Part shown: one piece after another, positions 1 to 8,241 of the stretch
How the letters are laid out: each line of letters opens with the position of its first letter
Numbering within the stretch: the first letter of the stretch is position 1
Assembly (NCBI RefSeq): GCF_003074135.1
Contig: NZ_PPDK01000003.1
Coordinates: 372,001 to 436,000, forward strand
Reading direction: 5' to 3'
DNA: 64,000 bases
Source: Euzebya tangerina
Lineage (GTDB): Bacteria; Actinomycetota; Nitriliruptoria; Euzebyales; Euzebyaceae
The notes under the pieces: model-generated
The model's input: only the letters and a program-made list of their open reading frames with translations
The model's database searches: none
Told to the model about the DNA's origin: nothing
Made by a program: the position numbers and the translations under genes

Positions 1-642
1 TGTGATGGCGCCGTAGGTGTCACCGATGAAGCCCGTGACCGCGGCCGTGGCGCGCCGCTCCACGATGCGGTACTCCTTCAGCCGGCCGGCCATGCCTCGG
101 GTCAGCGCGAGGGCGACGCCGGCCGGCGCGATGACCAGGACGCCGGCCCGCCAGTCCACGGCGATCAGGATCAGGGCTGCGGTGACCGACGAGACGGCCA
201 CGGCAGACATGTCCAGCCACACGTCGGCCACTAAGGCGAGGTGCTTGGTGTCGTCGCGGAAGCGGCTCATCGCCTCGCCGGGGGACTCGGGCAGTCGTCC
301 CGCGGCCGGCCCCGGGGCCGCCACCAGCGATCGCAGCATGTTCACCATCGGAACGGTGTGCCAGAAGATCCACTGGCCGAACCACTGCCAGGCGCTGAAC
401 ACGTAGACCAGCCAACGCCCGACCTCGATCCCACCCAACGCCACCAGGGCGCCGATGATGAGCCGCGCCTCGCCATCCGCCTGCACCTGGTCCAGCACGA
501 CCTTGAGCAGCACACCTGCGAAGACCGGGATGATCTGGAACGTGGTCCATGCCACGAGGGCGATCAGATACGCGACCGGTTCCTGTCGGACGATTCGCCA
601 GGCGGTGCCCGTCGCAGTCGGCGGCATCGAGTCACTCGCCAC
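1..642 (-). CDS. ABC transporter transmembrane/ATP-binding protein, partial (N-terminal part)
   Basis: This is the first ~214 residues of an ABC exporter half-molecule; the rest lies beyond the left edge of the window. Hydrophobic helices are visible around residues 20-45, 58-80 and 140-185, as expected for the transmembrane domain of a type IV exporter; no nucleotide-binding domain is reached. I chose a GTG at 642 because GGAAG lies just upstream; an ATG at 627 is the alternative. With the GTG start it overlaps the stop of the upstream exporter gene by 11 nt, so the two are probably one operon encoding a heterodimeric pump. Substrate unknown. Confidence 0.8.
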   Translation of the reverse strand, partial: MASDSMPPTATGTAWRIVRQEPVAYLIALVAWTTFQIIPVFAGVLLKVVLDQVQADGEARLIIGALVALGGIEVGRWLVYVFSAWQWFGQWIFWHTVPMVNMLRSLVAAPGPAAGRLPESPGEAMSRFRDDTKHLALVADVWLDMSAVAVSSVTAALILIAVDWRAGVLVIAPAGVALALTRGMAGRLKEYRIVERRATAAVTGFIGDTYGAIT

Positions 643-2425
643 GGGGCACTTCCGCCGCAGCACCCGGCAGCGCAAGCTGTGCCTGGAGCCGAGCGAACCG
701 CGATGAAGGGTCGCCGGCCAGGTCCGCTCGCCGGCCGGACTCGACGATGCGGCCCTGGTCGACGACGGCGATCCGGTCCGCCCGGTCGAGGGTCGCCAGA
801 CGGTGGGCGATGATGACGACCGTCCGGCCCGCCAGGGCCCTGTCCGCGGCGCGGGTGACCAACTCCTCGGTCTCGGGATCCAGTCGACTGGTTGCCTCGT
901 CCAGCACCACGATGCCGGGGTCGGTCAGGAGGATGCGCGCGAAGGCCAGCAGTTGGGCCTCGCCAGCGGACAGCGCTGCGCTGCCATCGACGACGGCGTC
1001 GAGGTCCTCGCCGAGCCCGGCGAACCACTCCGCGAGGCCCACCGCGACGATGACCTGCCGCAGGTCGTCATCGGTTGCCGGACCTGCGCCGAGGAGAGTG
1101 AGGTTCTCCCGGAGGGTCTGCCGCAGGATCTGGACCTCCTGCGTGACGACCCCGACGCGCCGGCGCAGCTGGGCCTGCGTGAACTCGCGAACGTCGACGC
1201 CGCCGATGGCCACCGAGCCGCCGGTCACGTCCCAGAAGCGGAGCAGCAGCCGGCCGAGCGAGGTCTTGCCCGACCCGGTGCGGCCCACGACACCCAGGAT
1301 CGTCCCCTCCGCCAGGTGGAGGTCGACCCCCGAGAGCACCGGCCGGTCGGGCTCGTCGGGGTAGGCGAAGTGCACGTCGCGGAAGTCGACGGCCAGCGCA
1401 CCACTCGGCAGGTCCGCTCCGGGGCCGTCGGTCAGCCGCGGCTCGGTGGCCAGCAGGCGTGCGGCGCGGGTGGATCCGGCCAGCGCGCGCTGGAACTCGG
1501 TGATCTGCTCGGCGATGGCCTCGAGGGGCTGCCGGACCATCTGGGCGAAGCGGAACAGCGCAAGGGTGGATCCCAGCGTGAGTTGGCCCTGGCGGTTGAG
1601 GTAGATGGCAAGCCCCAGGGTGAGGACGGAGCCCAGGGTGAACGCACCCGCGGCGGCTGCGTAGGCGCTCTCACCACGGACCGAGGCCCGCCGGGCGGTG
1701 TCCCACCAGCGCGACTGCGTGGCCTGGAGTCGGTGGACGACGTAGGCCGCCGCGCCGTTGGCCCGGATGTCCTCGAGTCCCCCCAGCCGCTCCTCCAGGT
1801 CGGCGTACATCTGCGCTTGGATCTCGCGCTCGGCATCGTAGGCCGGCACGGCGACACGGCGGAGCCGAGCCAGGATCAGACCCGCGACGATGGTGACCAC
1901 GGCGATCAGCGCCCCGGCCCGGACGTTGATGATGAGCGCGGCGACCAGGGTTCCGGTCAGCAGGATCGCGTTGCCCAGCAGGTTCAGGACGGCCGTCGAG
2001 GCGAACGTGACGACGGCATCGATGTCCCCGTCGATCCGCTCGATCAGCAGGCCGGGGCTGTGGCTGCCGTGCCAGGTGAGGTCGAGCGCCAGGGTGTGGC
2101 CGGCCAGGTCGAGCCGGATGGCGTTGCCGACCCGCCAGGCGAGCTTGACCGACCAGTAGGTGACCACGAGCTGCAGCGAGTCCGCCGTCAGGGTGATCAG
2201 GAGGAACGTGGCGACGAGGGCCAGCAGGTCCTGGGTCGGCAGGCCGGCCAGCGCGCCGTCGACGATCTGGCCCAGCAGAACCGGCGCGAGCACCGGGAGA
2301 CCCATGGTGACCAGCAGGAGCAGGGTGAGCAGCGCGAGCGCCCTCCGCTCCGGGCGCAGGTACGCGAGGAGCAGCGTCAGGTCGGAGCGCTGCTGGGTGC
2401 TCTCGCCCTCCTCCGGCGCGTCCAC
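632..2425 (-). CDS. ABC transporter ATP-binding/permease protein (exporter half)
   Basis: A 597-residue fused exporter: six-helix transmembrane domain over roughly residues 25-320, then a nucleotide-binding domain. Walker A GRTGSGKT starts near residue 381, the signature is LSAGE near 485 (a departure from the usual LSGGQ), Walker B is IVVLDEAT near 505, and the switch histidine is in IIAHR near 540. It presumably pairs with the partial half-transporter immediately downstream to form a heterodimer, where one site is often degenerate; the altered signature fits that. Start is a GTG at 2425 with only a distant GAGG, and a perfect inverted repeat sits just upstream. Substrate cannot be told from sequence. 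Confidence 0.88.
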   Translation of the reverse strand: MDAPEEGESTQQRSDLTLLLAYLRPERRALALLTLLLLVTMGLPVLAPVLLGQIVDGALAGLPTQDLLALVATFLLITLTADSLQLVVTYWSVKLAWRVGNAIRLDLAGHTLALDLTWHGSHSPGLLIERIDGDIDAVVTFASTAVLNLLGNAILLTGTLVAALIINVRAGALIAVVTIVAGLILARLRRVAVPAYDAEREIQAQMYADLEERLGGLEDIRANGAAAYVVHRLQATQSRWWDTARRASVRGESAYAAAAGAFTLGSVLTLGLAIYLNRQGQLTLGSTLALFRFAQMVRQPLEAIAEQITEFQRALAGSTRAARLLATEPRLTDGPGADLPSGALAVDFRDVHFAYPDEPDRPVLSGVDLHLAEGTILGVVGRTGSGKTSLGRLLLRFWDVTGGSVAIGGVDVREFTQAQLRRRVGVVTQEVQILRQTLRENLTLLGAGPATDDDLRQVIVAVGLAEWFAGLGEDLDAVVDGSAALSAGEAQLLAFARILLTDPGIVVLDEATSRLDPETEELVTRAADRALAGRTVVIIAHRLATLDRADRIAVVDQGRIVESGRRADLAGDPSSRFARLQAQLALPGAAAEVPRGE

Positions 2426-2429
2426 AGCC

Positions 2430-2456
2430 GGTTGACGCTACCTCGCCGCGTCAACC
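2430..2456. promoter_or_regulatory. Operator-like inverted repeat upstream of the ABC exporter
   Basis: GGTTGACGC, a 9-nt spacer, then GCGTCAACC: a perfect 9-9-9 palindrome ending 4 nt from the exporter start codon. Geometry suits a dimeric repressor of the TetR or MarR type blocking transcription or initiation. No regulator gene is adjacent, so the binding protein is unknown. Confidence 0.4.
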
Positions 2457-2578
2457 CGCGCATGAGCCACTCGGTCGGCGAGCCTGACGGTCCCCGGTGG
2501 GAGCCTCACGGTCCGGCCGGGGAGCCCTGCGCCAACCCTCCCCGCAGTGAGGCGGGACCGGACCGCGGGGCGGGCAGG

Positions 2579-3934
2579 CTACTCGGAGGGGTCGACGTCG
2601 GGCAGGTCGTCAGCCGGCGCCGGATCCACCGGTGGAACCGGCTGGGGTGGGTCGACCTCGAGGCCGGCCGGGACCAGGCCGCCGCCGTTCAGCCCCTGCC
2701 AACTCCCGAATGCCTCGTCGACCGTGATCATCGCCTCCTCATCCAGCCGTGCCGCCAACTCGAGGAACAGTCCGTTCACCCGGTTCTGCTCGATCTGCGC
2801 GCGCAACTCGTCCTCGACGGCGTCGAGCTCAGGTGGTGGTTCGGTCGTGATGACGTGCCACCCGAAGTCGGTCTGGACAGGATCGCTGACCTCGCCGAAC
2901 TCCAGGGCCATGGCCGCCTCCTCGAACGGCTCCACGAACCCGCCGGGCTCCAGCGGCCCCAGCCGGCCACCCTGGATGGCGCTCTGCTCATCGAGGGATA
3001 CGTCCCGGGCCACGTCGGCGAAGGACTCCCCGTCATCGATCCGCGCCAGTGCGGCCTCGGCCCCTTCCTCGGTCTGGACCAGAAGGTGGGATACCAGGGG
3101 GGCGGTGAAGTTGGCGTCGTAGAACTGCTGGAGGTCCTCGTCGGTGACCTCCGCGGGCTCGCCCACGATCGCCTCCGCGTACAGCGCGGTCCGGAACTGG
3201 ACACGGACCTGCTCGAGGCTCTGGCCGGACTCCTCCAGCGCCTCTTCGAACTGGGACTGCTCACCCTCGAAGCCGGTCTCGATGATCTCGTCGACCTGCT
3301 CGTCGACCTGGGCATCGGTGATCTCGATCCCCTCCTCGGCGGCCGCCGCGGTCATGGCGTCCTGGGTGATGAAGTCGCTGATCACGCGGGAGAGAACCGA
3401 TCGCTCCTCGGCGGACGCGTTCTCGATGTCGCGCATCGCCTCGATGGTCTGCTGGTCCACCACGCCCTCCAGGCGCTCCGCCAACTCGTCCCGGGTCGTC
3501 TCCTCTCCGAACACGGTGTAGACGGGCTCCGTCGACCCGCCGAGGAAGGTCACCGCAGCCAGCGCCCCGAGCAGCACGACGAGCACAACTCCGACGAGGA
3601 GGACAGCACGCCGGCTGGTGTCCGGTTGCTCGGTCGACGCGTGGGCGTCGGCTGGTGGCGAGAAGGCGGGCGTTGGTTCATCCGCGAGATCCTCCTCGTC
3701 CGGCGCCTCTGGATCGCGCTCGTCCGACGCCTCAGAGGTCTCCGCCTGATCGAGTGCCGTGGAAGGCTCCTCATCCTCCGGATCCTCGACGGTCGATGAG
3801 CTCGGCGACGTGGAGGCAGCCTGATGATCACCCTCACCCGTGACCGCGCCGTGGTCAGGGTCGTGTCCAGGGTCAGGGTCGGGCTCGTCCGTCCGCTCGG
3901 GCTTGGTCGGCTCGTGGTCGTCAGGTTCAGGCAC
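2579..3934 (-). CDS. Membrane-anchored PpiC-type peptidyl-prolyl isomerase / SurA-like chaperone
   Basis: About 451 residues. An acidic, proline-rich cytoplasmic N-terminus of roughly 115 residues is followed by one transmembrane helix (VLLVGVVLVVLLGALAAV) and an extracytoplasmic part. That part has a SurA_N-like helical region and a parvulin domain recognisable from the HLLV start, the GGRLG turn and the FGWHVI end, then a proline-rich tail. The protein should help fold exported proteins at the membrane surface. The reading frame stays open to 4036, but the upstream part would translate a dispersed palindrome, so I prefer the GTG at 3934; the ribosome site is weak and the start is uncertain. 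It lies downstream of sucCD on the same strand. Confidence 0.82.
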   Translation of the reverse strand: MPEPDDHEPTKPERTDEPDPDPGHDPDHGAVTGEGDHQAASTSPSSSTVEDPEDEEPSTALDQAETSEASDERDPEAPDEEDLADEPTPAFSPPADAHASTEQPDTSRRAVLLVGVVLVVLLGALAAVTFLGGSTEPVYTVFGEETTRDELAERLEGVVDQQTIEAMRDIENASAEERSVLSRVISDFITQDAMTAAAAEEGIEITDAQVDEQVDEIIETGFEGEQSQFEEALEESGQSLEQVRVQFRTALYAEAIVGEPAEVTDEDLQQFYDANFTAPLVSHLLVQTEEGAEAALARIDDGESFADVARDVSLDEQSAIQGGRLGPLEPGGFVEPFEEAAMALEFGEVSDPVQTDFGWHVITTEPPPELDAVEDELRAQIEQNRVNGLFLELAARLDEEAMITVDEAFGSWQGLNGGGLVPAGLEVDPPQPVPPVDPAPADDLPDVDPSE

Positions 3935-3994
3935 CCGGCCAACGTAGGTCGCCGCGGTCCCGAGGACAGGGGTCCGGGCGACCACGCGGCTGGC

Positions 3995-4043
3995 CTGGTG
4001 GGTGGACTTCCCCCCTCCTGAAGGGGCGTAGTCCACCCACCAG
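3995..4043. repeat. Dispersed palindrome, K family, copy A (orphan)
   Basis: CTGGTGGGTGGACT at 3995-4008 and its exact complement AGTCCACCCACCAG at 4030-4043, with a 21-nt loop. The same GTGGGTGGACTT stem occurs four more times near the nuclease gene at 46.7-47.8 kb, more than 42 kb away. Here it lies between the end of sucD and the PpiC-type gene, where it could also act as a transcript 3' end. Confidence 0.85.
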
Positions 4044-4096
4044 CTTGAGCACCGGGATGACTCGGCCCCGACGACCCGACGGGCCAGTCGCCGCTG

Positions 4097-5014
4097 TCAG
4101 GCGTTCAGGCGCTTGATCATCAGCTGTGCGGTCTCGCTGGGGTTGATCCCGACGCTGATGCCCATCTCCTCCAGGGCCGCCTTCTTGTCTGCTGCGGTCT
4201 CCCCGCCATCTGAGCCTTCCTTCACGATGGCGCCGGCGTGGCCCATCTGCTTGCCCGGGGGTGCCGAGAACCCGGCCACATAGGCCACACACGGGGTGTC
4301 CGGGATGTTCTCGGCGATCCAGCGCCCGACCTTCTGCTCCTCGGTCCCGCCGATCTCACCGACGAAGACGATCGCCTCGGTCTCGGGATCCTCGGCGAAC
4401 TTGGGGACGATGTCCATGAAGTTGGAGCCGATGATGGGGTCACCGCCGATGCCGACGCAGGTGGAGATGCCGATTCCGGCCAGGTTCAACTCGTGCATGA
4501 TCTGGTAGGTCAAGGTCCCGGACCGGGACACCAAACCGACCGTGCCGGGCTTGGTGATCGATTCGGGGATGATGCCGATGTTGGACTTGCCGGGCGAGAT
4601 GAGTCCGGGACAGTTCGGGCCGATCAGGACCGGCCCGCTGCTCATGTCGAAGGTGCCGTCCTCGTTCCGGTGGTAGAGCGTGTTGTAGACCTGAGCCATG
4701 TCGTGGACCGGGACGCCCTCGGTGATCGCAACGATGACCTCGATGCCGGCCTCGTAGGCCTCCAGGATCGCGTCCTTCGTGAACGGCGCTGGAACCATGA
4801 CCATGCTGGCGTTCGCGCCGGTCTCGTCCTTTGCCTCCTGAACGGTCGAGAAGATCGGGACGTCCACGCCCTCCCAGTTCTGGCCGCCCTTCTTCGGATG
4901 GGTGCCGGCCACGACCTTGGTGCCGTAGTCCTTGTTGCGCTTGCCGTGGAACGTGCCCTGACCGCCGGTCCCCTGGATGAGGACCTTGGTGGTCTCGTCG
5001 ATGATGATTGCCAT
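4097..5014 (-). CDS. sucD: Succinate-CoA ligase (ADP/GDP-forming) subunit alpha
   Basis: A 305-residue alpha subunit that with SucC interconverts succinyl-CoA and succinate with nucleotide phosphorylation in the citric acid cycle. The N-terminal CoA-binding Rossmann domain starts at [16 protein letters not shown]. The phosphohistidine loop [10 protein letters not shown], with the His that carries the phosphate, is intact near residue 262, and the GPNCPG motif is present. Length is normal for the family. The start ATG lies 6 nt after the sucC stop, so the pair is one operon. Confidence 0.96.
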   Translation of the reverse strand: MAIIIDETTKVLIQGTGGQGTFHGKRNKDYGTKVVAGTHPKKGGQNWEGVDVPIFSTVQEAKDETGANASMVMVPAPFTKDAILEAYEAGIEVIVAITEGVPVHDMAQVYNTLYHRNEDGTFDMSSGPVLIGPNCPGLISPGKSNIGIIPESITKPGTVGLVSRSGTLTYQIMHELNLAGIGISTCVGIGGDPIIGSNFMDIVPKFAEDPETEAIVFVGEIGGTEEQKVGRWIAENIPDTPCVAYVAGFSAPPGKQMGHAGAIVKEGSDGGETAADKKAALEEMGISVGINPSETAQLMIKRLNA

Positions 5015-5020
5015 GTGGTT

Positions 5021-6184
5021 CTACGCCTCTTTCGCGAGCGCAACGGCCTTCTCGGCCGCCTCGATCATGCCGCTTGCCGACACCAGGTTCGGATGACCTG
5101 ATTCCTCCAGGATCCGCCGGCCCTCGTCGGCGGAGTTGCCATCCAGCCGGACCACGAGCTTCTGAGTGACGTCACCCAGCATGTCGAGGGCGCCGAGGAC
5201 ACCGTTGGCCACGTCGTCGCACCGGGTGATGCCACCGAAGATGTTGATCATCATCACCTTCACGGCCGGGTCACCGAGTACGAAGGCGATGCCGCCGGCC
5301 ATCGACTCGGCCGTCGCGCCGCCACCGGCGTCCAGGAAGTTGGCTGCCTCGCCGCCGGCCTGAGCTACGACATCGAGGGTGCTCATCACCAGTCCAGCGC
5401 CGTTGCCCATGATGCCGATGTCGCCGTCCAGCTTGACGTACTGGAGGTCCTGCTCCTTGGCCTTGGCCTCGAGGTCGTCACCCATCTCGCCCGGTGGGAC
5501 CGGCCCCTCCAGCGACTCGATCTCGGGCTGGCGGAACAGGGCGTTGTCGTCGATCGAGACCTTGGAGTCCAGGGCGATGATCCGCCCGTCGGTGGTCTTG
5601 ATCAGCGGGTTGATCTCGAACAGCGTCGCGTCGGCCGCCACGAACCCGTCGTACAGCGTCTTCAGCAGGTCGACCTGCTGATCCCGCGTCTCGGCCGGCA
5701 TGGCACCGGAGTCGAGGATCTGGTTCGCCAGCTCATCGGTCATCCCGGCGGTGGGGTCGATCGTGACCTTGGCCACCTTCTCCGGCTGGGTCCGGTTGAC
5801 CTCCTCGATCTCGACGCCACCTTCGACGCTGCAGATGGCCAGGTAGCCCTTGGAGACACGGTCATGGAGGAGGGAGAGGTAGTACTCCTCGGCGATGTCG
5901 CTCGCCTTCTCCACCAAGACCTTGTGGACGACGTGGCCCTTGATGTCCAGGCCGAGGATCGCCTCGGCGGCCTCCTTGGCGGCAGCGGCATCCGGGCAGT
6001 ACGTCACCCCGCCGGCCTTGCCCCGTCCGCCGGTCAGGACCTGGGCCTTGACCATGACCGGAGCGCCGTACTCCGTGGCCAGCCGGTGCGCCTCCTCAGC
6101 GGTGGTGGCGATCTGGCCCTGGGGGGTGGTGGGAATGCCGTGGGCGCGGAAGACGTCCTTGCCCTGGAACTCCATGAGATCCAC
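5021..6184 (-). CDS. sucC: Succinate-CoA ligase subunit beta
   Basis: A 387-residue ATP-grasp beta subunit: MEFQGKDVFRAHGIP near the N-terminus, KAQVLTGGRGKAGGV in the ATP-grasp region, and the C-terminal CoA-ligase domain with NIFGGITRCDDVA near residue 315. The frame remains open far upstream, but I chose the GTG at 6184 because AAGGA lies 7 nt before it; ATG at 6175 is the alternative and gives the more typical N-terminus. It is the first gene of the sucCD pair. Confidence 0.95.
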   Translation of the reverse strand: MDLMEFQGKDVFRAHGIPTTPQGQIATTAEEAHRLATEYGAPVMVKAQVLTGGRGKAGGVTYCPDAAAAKEAAEAILGLDIKGHVVHKVLVEKASDIAEEYYLSLLHDRVSKGYLAICSVEGGVEIEEVNRTQPEKVAKVTIDPTAGMTDELANQILDSGAMPAETRDQQVDLLKTLYDGFVAADATLFEINPLIKTTDGRIIALDSKVSIDDNALFRQPEIESLEGPVPPGEMGDDLEAKAKEQDLQYVKLDGDIGIMGNGAGLVMSTLDVVAQAGGEAANFLDAGGGATAESMAGGIAFVLGDPAVKVMMINIFGGITRCDDVANGVLGALDMLGDVTQKLVVRLDGNSADEGRRILEESGHPNLVSASGMIEAAEKAVALAKEA

Positions 6185-6311
6185 GGTGTTGTCCTTACTC
6201 GTAGCGGTCGTGGGGTCACTGGAGGACCCTCGCCGGGAGCCTAGCCCACAGCTGGGGGCGCTAACCCAATCGAGGTGCGCGATCCCCGGTGCCTGGGCAG
6301 CATTGGCGGGG

Positions 6312-6932
6312 ATGGCGACCGTGGACCCACCGGAGGGGACAGACGCAGGACCGGACGCACACGCTGCCGGGGAAGCAGACGCAGCTGGGAAGGGGGACGA
6401 AGCCCGGGAGGCAGACGCAATCGGGGAGGCAGAGTACGGACCGGGCGGGTACCTCCCACCGCGGGCGGCGGCGCGGGCGCGAAAGATCGTGCTCCGGGAA
6501 CAGATGGGGGTGGGATGGCCCATCGCCGCCGTCGTCGCCGGCCTCGCGATCGTGGCGATCACCCTGCCCCTGGTGCTGTCCTCCGGCGGTGAGCCCGAGG
6601 CGCCGTTCGTCGACGTCGGCGCCATCGACGCCGTCCCGGCGGCCGGCAGCGCGTTCCTTGACGCCGGAGCAGCCGAGGTGCTCGTGGTGCGCGGCACCGG
6701 CAGCCTGCTGGCGTTCCTGGACGCATCGGAGGGGGCGGCGTTCTGTCCCGCCTCACGACGAATCGAGGACGGCGAACGGGCCTGGACCGTGCAGGGCCGG
6801 CTGGTCGTCGGCGAAGGCTCATCCCTGCGACCCGTTGCGGTCTCGGCATTCGAGGACCGGCTGTTCGTCAACATCGAGGAGCCGGCCGAGCCGCTGCCGC
6901 CGAACGTGGGTCAGGAGCAACTGGGCTGCTGA
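6312..6932 (+). CDS. Hypothetical single-pass membrane protein with possible degenerate Rieske-like domain
   Basis: About 206 residues. The first 50 are low-complexity Ala/Gly/Asp/Glu with a repeating GEADA-like unit, then a basic stretch and one transmembrane helix at roughly 69-90. The remaining ~110 residues read as a small beta-rich domain (AEVLVVRGTG, AWTVQGRLVVGEG, AFEDRLFVNI). The strand order resembles a Rieske fold, but the CxH...CxxH iron-sulfur ligands are absent, so the resemblance is only an inference. It is divergent from sucC. Function unknown. Confidence 0.6.
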   Translation: MATVDPPEGTDAGPDAHAAGEADAAGKGDEAREADAIGEAEYGPGGYLPPRAAARARKIVLREQMGVGWPIAAVVAGLAIVAITLPLVLSSGGEPEAPFVDVGAIDAVPAAGSAFLDAGAAEVLVVRGTGSLLAFLDASEGAAFCPASRRIEDGERAWTVQGRLVVGEGSSLRPVAVSAFEDRLFVNIEEPAEPLPPNVGQEQLGC

Positions 6933-7115
6933 GGACACGAATGGGTCCCGCCGGGACCGCTCACCGGTCCCAGCACCCGGGCGGTGGGCAGCGCCACGGT
7001 GTGCCGGCGGAGTAGTCACTCCGAGCCAATTCACTCAAGTGTTTTGATTTGAACGGTCGATAGGCTTGATGCTGGGTACAGACGAACTGCCTCACCGACC
7101 AGGAGTGCTCTCCGC

Positions 7116-8069
7116 GTGACCCTCAGTGCCGAGATGGAGTACGACGACCGAGCGTTGCTGCGCCGCCAGGCCAGCATCGCCGTTCGGAGCCTCCTGCGGC
7201 CCGGGACCTACATCGGCACCGCCAGGGAGGTGGCGCTGACCGCCGTCCACGCCGCCGCCTACCCGTTCGGGATCGCCCGGGACGCCAACCGCCGATCGAC
7301 CGCGATGCTCGAGGAGGAGGCGGCGGACGAGCTCGACCTGACCGACCTCGTAGCCGACAGCGAGACCGCGGCCATCCCCGTGATCCTGGTCCATGGCTGG
7401 GTCCACAATCGCAGTGCGTTCCTCGGAACCAGCCGTGTGCTCCGTCGTCACGGATTCCGGCACATCCACGCCTTCGACTACAACCCACTGGTCTACGACA
7501 TCCCGGAGATCGCCGGGATGTTGGCCGCCGAGGTCGAGCGGGTGCTGTCGATCACCGGCGCCGAGCAGGCGATGATCGTGGGCCACTCGCTCGGCGGGCT
7601 GGTGACGCGGTACTACATCCAGCAGCTCGGTGGGCATGAGCGGATCGACACCGTCATCACGCTCGGCACCCCACACCGCGGCACCTACGCCGCCTACCTC
7701 GGGCCCGGGGCGGCCGCACCGCAGATGCGACCGGGAAGTGGTTTCCTCCGGCAACTGCAGGAGACGGCACGACCGAGCGCGGTGCGGTGGGTTGCGATCT
7801 ACTCCGACATGGACCTGCTGATCCTGCCCGCGGCGAACGCCAAGCTGGTCCACCCCGCGCTTCGAGCCCACAACGTCCGAGTCTCCGACCTCGGCCATCT
7901 CTCGCTGCTGCTGTCGGGCGAGGTGATGCGCGCGGTGGTGACCCACCTGTCCGACCGCACGCTCAACCGACCTCCCGCACTGCCGCCGTCCATGGCCGAG
8001 GCCGCCTCGGCGGAGGCGCACCCGCCGTCCGGGCTCCGAGTCGTCCCGGCGCTCACGGCCGACGGCTGA
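7116..8069 (+). CDS. Alpha/beta hydrolase, triacylglycerol lipase/esterase-like
   Basis: A 317-residue alpha/beta hydrolase. The oxyanion-hole segment HGWVHN is near residue 93, the nucleophile elbow GHSLGG places Ser158, an acidic residue is in YSDMD near 231-233, and the histidine is in LGHLS near 261. TPHRGT after the elbow is typical of lipases and PGAP1-like esterases. There is no clear signal peptide, so it is probably cytoplasmic; the ~60 residues before the hydrolase core are helical. Start is a GTG at 7116 with AGGAG somewhat far upstream; the ATG at 7134 is possible. Substrate is not predictable. Confidence 0.85.
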   Translation: MTLSAEMEYDDRALLRRQASIAVRSLLRPGTYIGTAREVALTAVHAAAYPFGIARDANRRSTAMLEEEAADELDLTDLVADSETAAIPVILVHGWVHNRSAFLGTSRVLRRHGFRHIHAFDYNPLVYDIPEIAGMLAAEVERVLSITGAEQAMIVGHSLGGLVTRYYIQQLGGHERIDTVITLGTPHRGTYAAYLGPGAAAPQMRPGSGFLRQLQETARPSAVRWVAIYSDMDLLILPAANAKLVHPALRAHNVRVSDLGHLSLLLSGEVMRAVVTHLSDRTLNRPPALPPSMAEAASAEAHPPSGLRVVPALTADG

Positions 8070-8082
8070 GTCGTCTCCCTCG

Positions 8083-8134
8083 CTGCGTGTCCCCCTGATC
8101 CGGATAGCCGGACTGAACGGACACGTTCCGGGAC
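8083..8134. repeat. Dispersed palindrome, F family, copy 1
   Basis: CTGCGTGTCCCC ... GGACACG: outer arms CGTGTCC (8086-8092) and GGACACG (8119-8125) are exact complements, and an inner CCGGATAGCCGG lies between. It aligns over its whole length with copy 2 at 9309-9361 (shared blocks CTGCGTGTCCCC, TGATCC, GGACACG, CCGGGAC). The two copies bracket the nuclease gene at 8242. Confidence 0.8.
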
Positions 8135-8157
8135 CGCCGAGTCGGCCGTTGGACGGA

Positions 8158-8197
8158 CACATATCCACAGGGACGGCGACATATCCACAGGGACGGC
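8158..8197. repeat. Two tandem 20-bp units containing TATCCACAGG upstream of the nuclease gene
   Basis: The unit ATATCCACAGGGACGGC occurs at 8161-8177 and 8181-8197 with a period of 20. Each unit contains TATCCACAGG. The second copy ends exactly 50 nt before the ATG at 8242, the same distance as the single TATCCACAGG upstream of the paralog at 47814. It also resembles a DnaA box with one mismatch, but no other origin signal is present. Confidence 0.75.
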
Positions 8198-8241
8198 AGC
8201 ATTCTGCTCGACCATCGCGTCCTGATTGGCACCCTGCGGGC

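Noticed and set aside
2503-2565. Overlapping inverted repeats after the PpiC-type gene as a terminator
   Set aside because: Several alternative pairings (GCCTCAC/GTGAGGC, CGGTCCGG/CCGGACCG) with loops of about 37-41 nt compete; no single convincing hairpin.
803-3799. Very long plus-strand open frame (998 codons) opposite the ABC exporter and the PpiC-type gene
   Set aside because: It is an antisense shadow produced by GC-rich codon bias; the opposite strand encodes clear conserved domains.
6944-6958. GGTCCC-GCC-GGGACC as terminator of the membrane-protein gene
   Set aside because: The stem is only 6 bp with no T-run in a region where such short GC hairpins occur by chance; not listed as a feature.
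8161-8197. DnaA-box-like sequences (and a perfect one at 47867-47875) as a replication origin
   Set aside because: They are few, widely separated, each 50 nt before a nuclease gene, and lack dnaA/dnaN or an AT-rich unwinding region.
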